DNA of 64,000 nt from Terriglobales bacterium (GTDB lineage: Bacteria; Acidobacteriota; Terriglobia; Terriglobales; Acidobacteriaceae): the NCBI GenBank assembly GCA_035651655.1, contig DASRFG010000019.1:62001-126000 (forward strand), in the 5' to 3' direction. A program made the position numbers and the translations under genes. Positions 34,021 to 43,757 of this stretch are shown here, piece by piece. The notes beneath the pieces were generated by a model. It had not been told where the DNA came from and ran no database searches. It was given only the letters and a program-made list of their open reading frames with translations. Positions within the stretch are counted from its first letter, which is position 1. Each line of letters starts with the position of its first letter.

Positions 34021-37000
34021 TTGAGCAACCCGTTCCGCAGAGTTCTGATGTTCCTTTTCGCGATTGTGATCTTCGGCGGACAACTTCTTTTCGCTGATGT
34101 TACCGCTGGAGTGGTGGGTACCGTCGTGGATCCGAGCGGCGCTGCCGTTCCCAATGCGACGGTCGTCCTGAAGAATGCGGCCACCGGACTCGAACGTCGG
34201 GCGATCACGAACTCGAGCGGCAATTACGAGTTCATCTCTGTTCCAGTAGGTGAAAGATACAGTCTTGAAGTCGAGGCGCCGGGCTTCGGCCGCAAAGTTC
34301 AAACCGGAATCAAACTCGTCGTGAACCAGACGTATAAGGCTGACTTCAAGCTTGCAATCGGCGCCGTAACCCAAAGTGTCGAAGTGACTGGCTCTGCGAC
34401 CCAGGTGGACACCACCAACACGCAGCTTGGAGACGTGATTGAAGATAAAAAGATGACTACCCTGCCGCTGAATGGCCGCAGCTACATTGACCTGCTGGGG
34501 CTGCAGGCGGGCGTAGTTCCTATTTCTTCTGACGCGACGAGTAATGATCGGCTGGTTTCCGGCAATTTGAGTTCCGGCAACGTTTCCGTCAATGGACAAC
34601 GAGAAGCTGCCAATTCGTTTCTGGTAAATGGCGGCGACGTGGAGGAGGGCGTTAACAACGGCGCTTCCATTATTCCTACCCTAGACTCGATTCAGGAATT
34701 CCGCCTGCTCACCAGCTCGTTCAACGCCGAGTATGGACGGTTTTCGGGCGCCATTGTTAACGTTTTGACCAAGAGTGGCACCAACGAAATTCACGGCTCT
34801 GGCTATGAATTCCTGCGCAATGACAAACTGGACGCGCGGAGTTTCTTTGATCCGGAGCGCGGCGTTCTCCGGCGCAATCAATTCGGCGGTACCCTGGGTG
34901 GTCCCATCCTAAAGAACAAACTGTTCGTGTTCGGCGATTACCAAGGCAGCCGCGAGGCGCGCGGAGTGTCGTCAGGGTTGATCGTGGTTCCTTCGCAACT
35001 GGAGAGGACCGGAAATTTCTCCGATCTCGGGACTACTGGTTTTTCACAGTTCGTTTGTCCTACAGATGCGGATCCTAATAATCCGTGCGTAGTTCGTGGC
35101 AGCGATACAAACCAAACTAACTTTCCTATTGTCCTCGGCAAACGTTTGGGTTACAGCGTGCATTCCGGTGAGCCCTATTGGTTCCCCGGCTGTACCACGA
35201 CTATTCAATGCGTATTTCCCGGAGCTGCAGGACCAATAATCCCGGAAGCCGCCTGGTCTCCGGTCGCCAAGGCGACGCTGAAGTTCATTCCCACCCCGAC
35301 GGGCAGCCAGGGCGGACAACCGTTCTTCTCTAGCGCGGCTGAGAAGTCGAACTTGAGGGACGATAAGTGGGGATTGAAAGTTGATCTGAATACCGCGCAT
35401 TTCGGCAACTGGTCGTATTACTACCACTTTGATGATGCAAACTATCTGAGCCCGTATCCGGCGTTCACCTCCAATGTGCCGGGGTTTGCTGCTGCCACAG
35501 TCTCGCGCGCGCAACAGATTGCGGTGGGCAACACCTTCATAATCAATCCGAACACGGTGAATGAATTGCGCCTCAACTACACCCGCTTTGCTTTTCTAAA
35601 GAACAAGCCAGTGGGCGGACTGGGCAAGGTCACAGACTTTGGATATGTCGAAGGTGGTTTGGGGGTTATTCCGTCGAACCCAGCGACTGAAGGCGTGGCC
35701 CCCATAAGCTTTAACCAGTTAGGTCTTTCTTTCGGCCTGCCAGATGGCACGACCGGGCAGTACAACAACACCTACCAGATCAGCGACAACTTCTCCAAGG
35801 TGATGGGGAACCATACGCTGAAGTTCGGCGGCGATGTGCGCTACCTGCAAATTAACGAGCGCAACACCTACACCTCGAACGGCTGGTTCAGTTTTTCCGG
35901 AAGCGAAACTGGCAACGACTTCGCCGATTTCCTTTTGGGGGCGCCTGATTTCTTCAATCAAAGCAGCCGCCAATTCCTGGATTCCCGCACCAAGTATTTT
36001 GGGCTCTACGCGCAGGACACCTTCAAGGTGAGGTCAGACCTGACACTCAACTACGGTTTACGTTGGGACGTGAGCCAACCCTACTACGACACTAAGAACC
36101 GAATTCAGACCTTCGTCCCGGGCCAACAATCCACGGTTTATCCAGATGCGCCGAAGGGGTTTGTTTTTCCAGGTGACGCCGGGGTCCCGAGCACGCTCGC
36201 GCCTACTCAGTACACCAGGTTTGCTCCACGTGTAGGTATTGCCTACTCGCCATCGGCTAGTGAGGGTTTGCTGGGCAAGATTTTTGGTGGCCCGGGAAAG
36301 ACCAGCATTCGTGTCGGTGGTGGCCTCTACTACACCGCAATCGAAGACCTAACGCTCTTTAATGAAGTCGGCGATCCTCCCTTCGGGCTGTTTTACATCA
36401 GCCCGGTGCCGGTTTATTTGGAGGAGCCCTACAAGGCTCGCACGTCACAGGATCCCGGGCAACGCTTTCCCTTTACTATTCCGGCACCTGGAGCCACGGG
36501 AATTTGGGGCAAGTACTTGCCCATCGCAACTGCGCCTACGTTCAAAACTACAAACAAGCTTCCGTACGCCGGACACTTCAATCTGACAATCCAACGGGAG
36601 GTGGCACGGTCTGCAGTTCTTACAGTGGGGTACGTGGGATCCGTCGGCCGACACCTGCTGTCCACCATTGAGTCCAATCCGGGTAATCCCGCTACCTGCT
36701 TGCAGGTCGCTGCCGTGATGCCTACCGGCCAAGGTTGCGGACCTTTCGGGGAAGATACCATTTACGTACTGCCGAGCGGCCAGCATGTAAACGGCACTCG
36801 GCCATTTTCAGTTACGTCGGGCCGCGGACTTGCTAATGGCCAGCTCGATTTTCAGAGCAATAACTATGAGGCGACGGTCGCTAACTCCAGCTACAACGCT
36901 CTACAAGCCAGCTTGGAGAAGCGATTGGGTAACCTGCGGTTGCTTGGCGCCTACACCTGGTCGAAGTCCCTTGATAACTCATCGGGCTTTTTCGATACCA

Positions 37001-37584
37001 TCAACCCGTTCTTTCCAAGTGCGAGCCGTGCACTCTCCACCTTCGACGTAAGTCATAACTTTGTCATCAGCTACAGTTATGACTTGCCTTTCACGAGGTC
37101 AACGCATGGATTCCGTGGGAAAGCACTTTCCGGGTGGATGCTTTCTGGGATTACGCGCTTCACCACTGGCTTCCCAGTCACCCTAAGTGAAGGTGACGAC
37201 AACTCGCTTTGCGGCTGCGGCGGTGCTGACGTACCCAACTACAACGGGCAGTCGATCCACTTCCAGGACCCTCGCGCATCAGCCAGCCACCAGTTCTTTT
37301 CCACAAGCCCGTTTACTCCGGAAAATATCGGGGTTGCAGGCAATTCGCGGCGGCGCTTCTTCCATGGCCCCGGAATCAACAACTGGGACCTGGCCTTGCA
37401 CAAAAACACCGCCATCACTGAGAGGACGGCGCTCGAGTTCCGAGCGGAGTTTTTCAACGTCTTCAACCATGCCCAATTCACGTTCTCGAGTTCTTCTGGT
37501 GATATTGCTTCCAGCAACTTCGGCCAAGTAACCGGGGCGCGTGATGGTCGAATTGGGCAGATAGCGTTGAAGTTGTCTTTCTAA
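34021..37584 (+). CDS. Oar-type TonB-dependent receptor with carboxypeptidase-regulatory-like domain
   Basis: An outer-membrane receptor of 1187 residues that should import a glycan or other large ligand with energy from TonB. Order: signal peptide (VLMFLFAIVIFGGQLLFA); carboxypeptidase-regulatory-like domain (GTVVDPSGAAVPNATVVLKN); plug (KKMTTLPLNGRSYIDLLGLQ, then GRFSGAIVNVLTKSGTN); a long barrel ending in a phenylalanine-terminated strand (GQIALKLSF). TTG 34021 is preferred: GGAGGTG (34010-34016) lies just before it, and the frame upstream overlaps the promoter. The glycosidase-like gene begins 31 bases after the stop, suggesting a nutrient uptake pair. Confidence 0.93.
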   Translation: MSNPFRRVLMFLFAIVIFGGQLLFADVTAGVVGTVVDPSGAAVPNATVVLKNAATGLERRAITNSSGNYEFISVPVGERYSLEVEAPGFGRKVQTGIKLVVNQTYKADFKLAIGAVTQSVEVTGSATQVDTTNTQLGDVIEDKKMTTLPLNGRSYIDLLGLQAGVVPISSDATSNDRLVSGNLSSGNVSVNGQREAANSFLVNGGDVEEGVNNGASIIPTLDSIQEFRLLTSSFNAEYGRFSGAIVNVLTKSGTNEIHGSGYEFLRNDKLDARSFFDPERGVLRRNQFGGTLGGPILKNKLFVFGDYQGSREARGVSSGLIVVPSQLERTGNFSDLGTTGFSQFVCPTDADPNNPCVVRGSDTNQTNFPIVLGKRLGYSVHSGEPYWFPGCTTTIQCVFPGAAGPIIPEAAWSPVAKATLKFIPTPTGSQGGQPFFSSAAEKSNLRDDKWGLKVDLNTAHFGNWSYYYHFDDANYLSPYPAFTSNVPGFAAATVSRAQQIAVGNTFIINPNTVNELRLNYTRFAFLKNKPVGGLGKVTDFGYVEGGLGVIPSNPATEGVAPISFNQLGLSFGLPDGTTGQYNNTYQISDNFSKVMGNHTLKFGGDVRYLQINERNTYTSNGWFSFSGSETGNDFADFLLGAPDFFNQSSRQFLDSRTKYFGLYAQDTFKVRSDLTLNYGLRWDVSQPYYDTKNRIQTFVPGQQSTVYPDAPKGFVFPGDAGVPSTLAPTQYTRFAPRVGIAYSPSASEGLLGKIFGGPGKTSIRVGGGLYYTAIEDLTLFNEVGDPPFGLFYISPVPVYLEEPYKARTSQDPGQRFPFTIPAPGATGIWGKYLPIATAPTFKTTNKLPYAGHFNLTIQREVARSAVLTVGYVGSVGRHLLSTIESNPGNPATCLQVAAVMPTGQGCGPFGEDTIYVLPSGQHVNGTRPFSVTSGRGLANGQLDFQSNNYEATVANSSYNALQASLEKRLGNLRLLGAYTWSKSLDNSSGFFDTINPFFPSASRALSTFDVSHNFVISYSYDLPFTRSTHGFRGKALSGWMLSGITRFTTGFPVTLSEGDDNSLCGCGGADVPNYNGQSIHFQDPRASASHQFFSTSPFTPENIGVAGNSRRRFFHGPGINNWDLALHKNTAITERTALEFRAEFFNVFNHAQFTFSSSSGDIASSNFGQVTGARDGRIGQIALKLSF

Positions 37585-37615
37585 ATCGCGAAAAGATGCC
37601 GCGGACTTACACGCC

Positions 37616-39826
37616 TTGCTGAATAGAAAAAGAGCCTGCAAAGGGCGAGTCAGACCTGGGATCGCGCGGTCTTCAACCACCATTACTCTTTTTGCCGTAA
37701 TTGCGGTCTTTGCGTCCGAGATCCGCGCCCAAACCATCCGTATTGATACAACTCCCAGCCACGTTGCCAATGTATTCAGCCCGCCGTACGCGTTGGGTAC
37801 GACCGTAGATCGGGTCCCCAGCAACGCTACGGACACTTTTTTCCGCCCCGACCAGCTTAAGCAGATCTTGTCCGCAGGTTGGGGGACCATCAGCTACAGG
37901 CATAACCCTGAGCTATTCGTGCAGGCATGGCACTGGAATCCCAAAGGGAAGTGGAGCGACCCTTCCGGACAAGGTTATTTTGTAGGCGATTCGACCCCTC
38001 GGGAGATGATTCGCCACTCCTATGGTTATTCCTTGCCCCACCGGGGCTTCACTCGCAATGGCGGAACAGAGTTTGACGGCTTCTCCCGTCTGGATGACGG
38101 GAACCCGAAAACCTATTGGAAAAGCAATCCTTATTTAGCACAGCCATTCACCGGGGAAGATGACTCACGTCATCCGCAATGGGTGGTGGTTGATTTGGGC
38201 AGCAAGCAAGACGTGAATGCGATCCGCATTGCGTGGGCTGAACCCTATGCAATTGTTTACCGAGTTGAATACTGGACTGGCGATGACGCCATGGACGACC
38301 AGGGCCGTGGAGAGTGGAAGGACTTTCAACGCGGCACGGTTGAAGATGGAAAAGGTGGAACGGCAACACTGCGGCTTGCTCCGACGATGGTTCTAACCAA
38401 GTTCGTGCGTATTCTCATGAGTCACTCTTCGGGCACTTGCGACGCCCATGGCTCGGACGATCGGCGTAACTGCCTGGGCTATGCGATCAAGGAACTTTAT
38501 TTGGGCACGCTCGACGAAAAAGGCGAGTTGCACGACTTGGTGCGTCACTCCCCTGACCAGCGCCAGTCGCTCACTTACTGCTCGTCAGTGGACCCATGGC
38601 ACCAACCTTCGGATCTCTACGTTGCACCTGATCGAATGGAATCCGGAGACCAGCCCGGCATGGACCTTTTCTATACGAGCGGCATCACGCGTGGCCTGGC
38701 CGCCATGATGCCGGTAGGAATGCTTTACAGCACGCCCGAAGATGCCGCCGCGCAGATCACGTACATCCAAAGGCGCAGGTACCCCATTTCGTATATCGAA
38801 ATGGGCGAAGAACCCGATGGCCAATACATGTTGCCCGAGGATTATGGGGCCTTGTATCTGCAGTGGGCGACAGCCTTGCACCGCGTGGATCCAACCCTGA
38901 AACTCGGAGGCCCGGTGTTCCAAGGCGTGACGGAAGACATTAAGGTTTGGACGGATGGCAGCGGCAGCAACTCTTGGTTCGGCCGCTTTATCGAGTACCT
39001 GAAAGCGCATGGGAGGCTCGGGGACCTGGCATTCATGTCTTTTGAGCACTATCCGTACGACGGTTGTGAGACGCCGTGGAAGAACCTTTATCAGGAACCA
39101 AAATTGCTGACTCACATCATGCAGGTATGGAAAGACGACGGACTGCCGCCCGGTGTCCCGATGTTCGATACCGAAACCAATGCGCACGGCGGGGAAGCCG
39201 CCGTGGATATTTTCGGAGCGCTATGGCTGGCTGACACGTTTGCTGGCTTTCTGACTGCGGGTGGGAAAGCGACCTACTATTATCATGCGCTGCCGTACTC
39301 TCCGCCCCATCCCGCCTGCGCCAACAGTTGGGGAACGTATCACATGTTCACCGTAGATCAGAACTACCAGATCCAGCAGCCTACTTCTCAGTATTATGCT
39401 GCCCGTCTAATTACCCAGGAGTGGGTAGAGCCAAAAGATGCCGAGCACCGGCTTTTTGCAGCCGCTAGCGACGTCAAAGACTCAGAAGGACATGTCCTGG
39501 TGACTGCATACGCTGTCTTGCGCCCGGACCAACAGTGGTCCCTGATGATCATCAATAAGGATTATGACAACCCGCACGCGGTTCGCGCCGTGTTCCACGA
39601 TGGCGATACAGGCATCGAGCAGCGGTTTGCTGGTGAGATTACGATGCTCAACTTTGGCAAAGCGCAATATCAATGGCACGCTGCCAGGAAGAAGGGGTTT
39701 GCGGACCCCGATAATCCGCCACTGCAGACCACGAAAACTGTGACTGGGGATACTCTTTACAGCTTGCCACCCGCATCCATTACGATTCTCCGCGGACGAA
39801 TTGAACCTATCTCGCAGGCCCACTAG
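37616..39826 (+). CDS. Exported glycosidase-like protein with discoidin domain
   Basis: A 736-residue secreted protein. After a signal region (TITLFAVIAVFASEIRAQ) comes an N-terminal beta domain, then a coagulation-factor 5/8-type (discoidin) carbohydrate-binding domain around residues 145-300 (DDGNPKTYWKSNP; WVVVDLGSKQDVNAIRIAWA). The central part looks like a clan-A glycoside hydrolase: SYIEMGEEPDGQY has a candidate acid/base Glu, and MFDTETNAHGG a candidate nucleophile Glu. The family resembles GH39/GH51-like barrels but I cannot assign one. The start (TTG 37616) is uncertain. It lies just after the TonB receptor, so it may act on the same glycan. Confidence 0.7.
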   Translation: MLNRKRACKGRVRPGIARSSTTITLFAVIAVFASEIRAQTIRIDTTPSHVANVFSPPYALGTTVDRVPSNATDTFFRPDQLKQILSAGWGTISYRHNPELFVQAWHWNPKGKWSDPSGQGYFVGDSTPREMIRHSYGYSLPHRGFTRNGGTEFDGFSRLDDGNPKTYWKSNPYLAQPFTGEDDSRHPQWVVVDLGSKQDVNAIRIAWAEPYAIVYRVEYWTGDDAMDDQGRGEWKDFQRGTVEDGKGGTATLRLAPTMVLTKFVRILMSHSSGTCDAHGSDDRRNCLGYAIKELYLGTLDEKGELHDLVRHSPDQRQSLTYCSSVDPWHQPSDLYVAPDRMESGDQPGMDLFYTSGITRGLAAMMPVGMLYSTPEDAAAQITYIQRRRYPISYIEMGEEPDGQYMLPEDYGALYLQWATALHRVDPTLKLGGPVFQGVTEDIKVWTDGSGSNSWFGRFIEYLKAHGRLGDLAFMSFEHYPYDGCETPWKNLYQEPKLLTHIMQVWKDDGLPPGVPMFDTETNAHGGEAAVDIFGALWLADTFAGFLTAGGKATYYYHALPYSPPHPACANSWGTYHMFTVDQNYQIQQPTSQYYAARLITQEWVEPKDAEHRLFAAASDVKDSEGHVLVTAYAVLRPDQQWSLMIINKDYDNPHAVRAVFHDGDTGIEQRFAGEITMLNFGKAQYQWHAARKKGFADPDNPPLQTTKTVTGDTLYSLPPASITILRGRIEPISQAH

Positions 39827-40056
39827 TTTCAAAACGCAATTTCAGCGCCCAACATCGGCCTCGTGTAACGTCACGTTTGTCCATGCCCGCCCACGGCGAA
39901 CCTCAGGTTACACAGCGCAGGCTGTCGTACATCCAGCCGGCTACGTGTCAGCCATTACCAAAGGCACCTTACCGCCACTTCATGAGGGCCGCTAAGATGC
40001 GAAATGCGAAGCTCATCCGCAGGTTTGCGTAACTGCGCGATTCTCGCTGCCATCAC

Positions 40057-42159
40057 ATGTGGTTCTTGAAAAAAAATACCCGATCACAGCCTGAGATTGT
40101 GACCACGGCAGGCTCACGCATGAAGCAGGTGGAGCGCCGGGAGTGGTGGTTGTGGTCGTTTGCGGTGGTCATTACCCTGCTCTTGACTGGCGGCATTGCG
40201 TCCTTTGCCGTGCCGTTTCTCAACACTGAAACGGACGTCGCCTACTCGGAATACGTACGGGAAGGAGTTTGGGGACTGCTGGGCCTGATACTGCTATTTG
40301 ATGTCTACTCCCTTTATCAGCAGTTCCAGATCCATTCAGTGCGCCGCCAGTTGTTGTCGCGTGACGAGTTATTTCGCGTGATCAGCGAGAACGCCGCCGA
40401 TCTGATAGCGGTGGTTGATGGTAATGGCAAAAGAGTTTACAACAGTCCCTCTTATCAGCACGTGCTCGGATATACCGCTGAAGACCTGCAAAGCACGTCG
40501 GCAATGGAACAAATCCATCCTGATGACCGTGCGCGAGTGGCGCGCGCTGCCGAACAGGCACGTAAATCAGGACAAGGCGACCGAGTGGAGTACAAGATGC
40601 GCCACAAAGACGGAACTTGGCGGATCTTCGAATCCACAGCCAGCGTGGTCAGTGACCCTAAAGGGAAGTCCGTCAATCTGGTCATCGTAAACCGCGACAT
40701 CACGGAACGAAAGCGCGCGGAGGAACAGCTTCAGCATAATGCGTTTCACGACGCGCTAACCGATTTACCCAATCGCGCCTTGTTCCTGGACAGGTTGCGA
40801 CGCGCCTTCAGCCGCGCCAGCCGGCACGATAACTACAAATTTGCTGTCCTGTTTGTGGACCTGGATGACTTCAAGAAAGTAAATGACAGCCTGGGTCACA
40901 CAGCAGGAGACAATCTGCTCATCGAAATTGCGCGAAGGCTAACCCTCTCTCTACGCAAGGACGACACGGTTGCCCGTTCCAAGACTGAACCTGCCGATGA
41001 TGGTCCGGTCAGCGGCAGCCTGGCACGGCTGGGCGGCGACGAGTTTACCATCCTCATCGAAGACATTCACGATGCCAGCGATGCCATCCGAGTGGCAACT
41101 CGAATCCAGAAGTGCTTGTCGGACGCGCCGGTCGTCATTGACGGCCAAGGCGTGTTCGCCTCAGCCAGCGTAGGCATCGCCCTGAGTACCAGTCCTCATA
41201 ACACCGCAGAAGAGCTGTTGCGGGACTCTGACCTGGCAATGTACCGCGCGAAATCGCTGGGCAAGGCGAGATGCGAGGTTTACGACACCGCCATGCATGC
41301 GAGCGCGGTGAAACGATTAAGTCTCGAAACGGAACTGCGGAATGCGCTTGAAAATAAAGAATTCAGAGTGCACTACCAACCGATTATACGGCTCATTGAC
41401 AAGAAAATATGCGGTTTTGAAGCGCTCGTACGATGGGAACGGCCACACTTCGGACTTGTTCCCCCGGCGGAATTTATCGTGGTGGCGGAAGAAACCGGCC
41501 TGATTCTTCCTATGAATCGCTGGTTGCGGGTGGAAGCATGCCGGAAGATGCGAGAGTGGCAATTGCAATTCCCCTCTGATCCGCCGCTCAGCTTGAGCCT
41601 CAACGTTACGGCCAAAGAATTTGCCTATAGCGGTTTGCTGCCGGAAATCACTCAGGCGTTACAGGAGACAGGCTTCTCAGCTGGCAGCTTGCACCTGGAG
41701 ATTGTGGAAACCGTCGCCATGGCTGACCCCAACAAATCGGAGGGCATACTTTGCCAGGCGAAGGCGTTGGGTGTTGGATTGAGCATTGACGATTTCGGGA
41801 CCGGACTCTCGTCGCTCAGCCGGCTGCGGCATTTCCCCGTAGATATCCTGAAGATTGACCGCGCCTTTGTATCCCACATGGATACCGACGCCGACAACCG
41901 GGCGATCGTTCGCACCATCATTGGCTTGGCACACAGTTTCGGACTGAAAGTCGTAGCCGAAGGCACGGAGACCATCGAGGAGGTCAACGAGCTGATTGCG
42001 CTGGGTTGCGAGTTTGCGCAGGGCTACTTGTTCTCGCGTCCTGTGGATGAGACGGCAGCTACGCAATTGTTGGCCAATGGCCTGGGGCTGAAGAAAGCGG
42101 CGAAAGCGGCGAGCGCCACGGTTCAGGCTCCGTCATTGCCGGTCCGAAATCCGCGCTAG
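40057..42159 (+). CDS. Membrane PAS-GGDEF-EAL cyclic-di-GMP protein
   Basis: 700 residues: two N-terminal membrane helices (WLWSFAVVITLLLTGGIASF; GVWGLLGLILLFDVYSLY), a PAS domain (residues 105-230, ISENAADLIAVVDGNGKR), a GGDEF domain with intact RLGGDEF, and an EAL domain with EALVRW and DDFGTGLSSLS. Both catalytic motifs are kept, so the protein may make and break cyclic di-GMP. A charged insert of about 18 residues precedes LGGDEF (VARSKTEPADDGPVSGSLAR). EGTET replaces the usual EGVET. The PilZ gene follows 41 bases later. The start at 40057 has no clear ribosome-binding site; Met22 is an alternative. Confidence 0.93.
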   Translation: MWFLKKNTRSQPEIVTTAGSRMKQVERREWWLWSFAVVITLLLTGGIASFAVPFLNTETDVAYSEYVREGVWGLLGLILLFDVYSLYQQFQIHSVRRQLLSRDELFRVISENAADLIAVVDGNGKRVYNSPSYQHVLGYTAEDLQSTSAMEQIHPDDRARVARAAEQARKSGQGDRVEYKMRHKDGTWRIFESTASVVSDPKGKSVNLVIVNRDITERKRAEEQLQHNAFHDALTDLPNRALFLDRLRRAFSRASRHDNYKFAVLFVDLDDFKKVNDSLGHTAGDNLLIEIARRLTLSLRKDDTVARSKTEPADDGPVSGSLARLGGDEFTILIEDIHDASDAIRVATRIQKCLSDAPVVIDGQGVFASASVGIALSTSPHNTAEELLRDSDLAMYRAKSLGKARCEVYDTAMHASAVKRLSLETELRNALENKEFRVHYQPIIRLIDKKICGFEALVRWERPHFGLVPPAEFIVVAEETGLILPMNRWLRVEACRKMREWQLQFPSDPPLSLSLNVTAKEFAYSGLLPEITQALQETGFSAGSLHLEIVETVAMADPNKSEGILCQAKALGVGLSIDDFGTGLSSLSRLRHFPVDILKIDRAFVSHMDTDADNRAIVRTIIGLAHSFGLKVVAEGTETIEEVNELIALGCEFAQGYLFSRPVDETAATQLLANGLGLKKAAKAASATVQAPSLPVRNPR

Positions 42160-42260
42160 CTCGTACCCGCCTTCCCTCAAAATAACGCTGACGTTATCTC
42201 TTGCATCCGCGGCGCAGCCGGGATAGCCTCAACATTCTCAACCGGCACCTACACTTCCAA

Positions 42261-43235
42261 ATGGCACCAGAACTTGAGCAGACCGCCATACACCAGGGAG
42301 CACCCGTAAAGGTATGGGGAATTGGCTCTGATGGCAAACCGTTCAATGTGAATGTGGTGGCAAATGAATTGAGTTTCCATGGCGCGCGCCTCGATGGAAT
42401 TGACTGTATAAAAACCTCCGGCGACGCCATTTGGGTGCAGTACGAAAGTCAGAAGGCCCGTTTTCGGGTGATATGGGTCTCGAAATCTTCCCCGAAATCG
42501 CAGGTCGGAATAAGACCCGTGGAACCGGAAAAATGTATTTGGCCGGAGCAGCTTTGGGCGGTCAAGAGAGATGAAAGCTACATCGGTGTTCTTACCAGCT
42601 CGGATACTCCGCAACGTGAGCGGCGGCAGTATGTCCGCTATCGCTCAGCTGGAGATGTGGGATTTCGTACCCCCGGTGCGGAGCGGTACATTTGGGGTAA
42701 GTTGGGGGAGATCAGTCTGGGCGGCTGTTATGTGGAGGTTTCGACTCCAGTGGCCGTAGGTACTGTGCTGGAAATATCGCTCCGGGTCGGCGATAAGGAG
42801 ATGGCATTTAACGGCGAAGTACGCATGTCGGTTGCGTCTCTTGGTATGGGACTGGAGTTTATCGCTTTTCACGGTGACGCTCGCGAAGAGTTAAAGCAAG
42901 TTCTGCAGAAGCTCAGTCCGTCGCGGCTGGGACGTACCCAGCCTGTGAAGCTGGGGCCAGCGGCGGCACAGAGTAAGCCACCAGCGACTGTCGCGGTTGC
43001 CGAACCACCCGAAAACGTGAGTTTGCGCCCTGCAGTCGAGAGAGAAGCCAAGGTACAGGAGGTGCTGACGCGCAACCTCCCGACGTCAACCCCTGGCCAG
43101 CCAAGCTCAAGCTCTCCTCAAGGGGCGCCGGACTCGGCGAAGTTGCTCTCGCTCTTGCGCGTGTTCTTCAGCGAGAACGATATTCTTACCCGCGACAGCT
43201 TTAAGCGCTTGCTGGAACAATCAAAGAAGACTTGA
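42261..43235 (+). CDS. PilZ-domain protein
   Basis: 324 residues. A first beta domain (residues 1-110) may be a degenerate PilZ/YcgR-like module. A second one carries the cyclic-di-GMP motif: ERRQYVRY near residue 120, then EISLGGCYVEVS. The Pro/Ser-rich linker and acidic C-terminal helix have no recognised family. It should sense cyclic di-GMP made by the neighbouring PAS-GGDEF-EAL protein or by the GGDEF protein at 43758. ATG 42261 is chosen as the start of the folded region; a TTG at 42201 is possible. It overlaps the DoxX gene by one base. Confidence 0.82.
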   Translation: MAPELEQTAIHQGAPVKVWGIGSDGKPFNVNVVANELSFHGARLDGIDCIKTSGDAIWVQYESQKARFRVIWVSKSSPKSQVGIRPVEPEKCIWPEQLWAVKRDESYIGVLTSSDTPQRERRQYVRYRSAGDVGFRTPGAERYIWGKLGEISLGGCYVEVSTPVAVGTVLEISLRVGDKEMAFNGEVRMSVASLGMGLEFIAFHGDAREELKQVLQKLSPSRLGRTQPVKLGPAAAQSKPPATVAVAEPPENVSLRPAVEREAKVQEVLTRNLPTSTPGQPSSSSPQGAPDSAKLLSLLRVFFSENDILTRDSFKRLLEQSKKT

Positions 43236-43744
43236 TGAAACAGCTGACTTCAAACGCAAAGGCGCTCGCAGGACTGCGTATTGCAGTCGGTGTGCTGTTT
43301 CTCATTTTTGGGGAATACAAAGTCTTTGGAGCGCAGTTTACGACCGGCGGCGGATTTCAATTCTGGATAACCCATTTCCTGCAGGATGGCGCGTATCCCT
43401 GGATGGTCCCGGTATTGAGAGATTTTGTCCTGCCACACGCAAGAGCGATCGCTTTCCTGGTTGCGTATGGTGAGTTGGCAATCGGGTTGTCACTGGTATT
43501 GGGAATCCTAGTGCGGACTGCCAGCATTTGCGCCTTCATTTATATGCTCACGCTGCTCTTTGCCTCGAATTATCCTGGGCCGAAGGCGGCACCCTGGCAA
43601 TATTTCGGGGCTTCTTTGGAACACCTGGTGTTGGCACTTTGTTTTGCGGCATTCGCTCTGGGAAATGCTGAGGAAGCGTTTTCGCTACGTGGATACTTGA
43701 GGAAGCGCCGTGCAGTGGGTCAGGCGCGAGCGGCCGGTGGCTAG
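43235..43744 (+). CDS. DoxX-family membrane protein
   Basis: A 169-residue protein with four membrane helices (LRIAVGVLFLIFGEYKVFGA; AYGELAIGLSLVLGILVRTA; CAFIYMLTLLFAS; EHLVLALCFAAFALGN), the pattern of DoxX/DoxD-like proteins. Relatives take part in thiosulfate:quinone reductase or in redox-stress complexes. The start ATG 43235 overlaps the PilZ stop (TGATG), so the genes are co-translated. The next gene is convergent with a 13-base gap. Confidence 0.82.
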   Translation: MKQLTSNAKALAGLRIAVGVLFLIFGEYKVFGAQFTTGGGFQFWITHFLQDGAYPWMVPVLRDFVLPHARAIAFLVAYGELAIGLSLVLGILVRTASICAFIYMLTLLFASNYPGPKAAPWQYFGASLEHLVLALCFAAFALGNAEEAFSLRGYLRKRRAVGQARAAGG

Positions 43745-43757
43745 GACAGAGCCCGTT

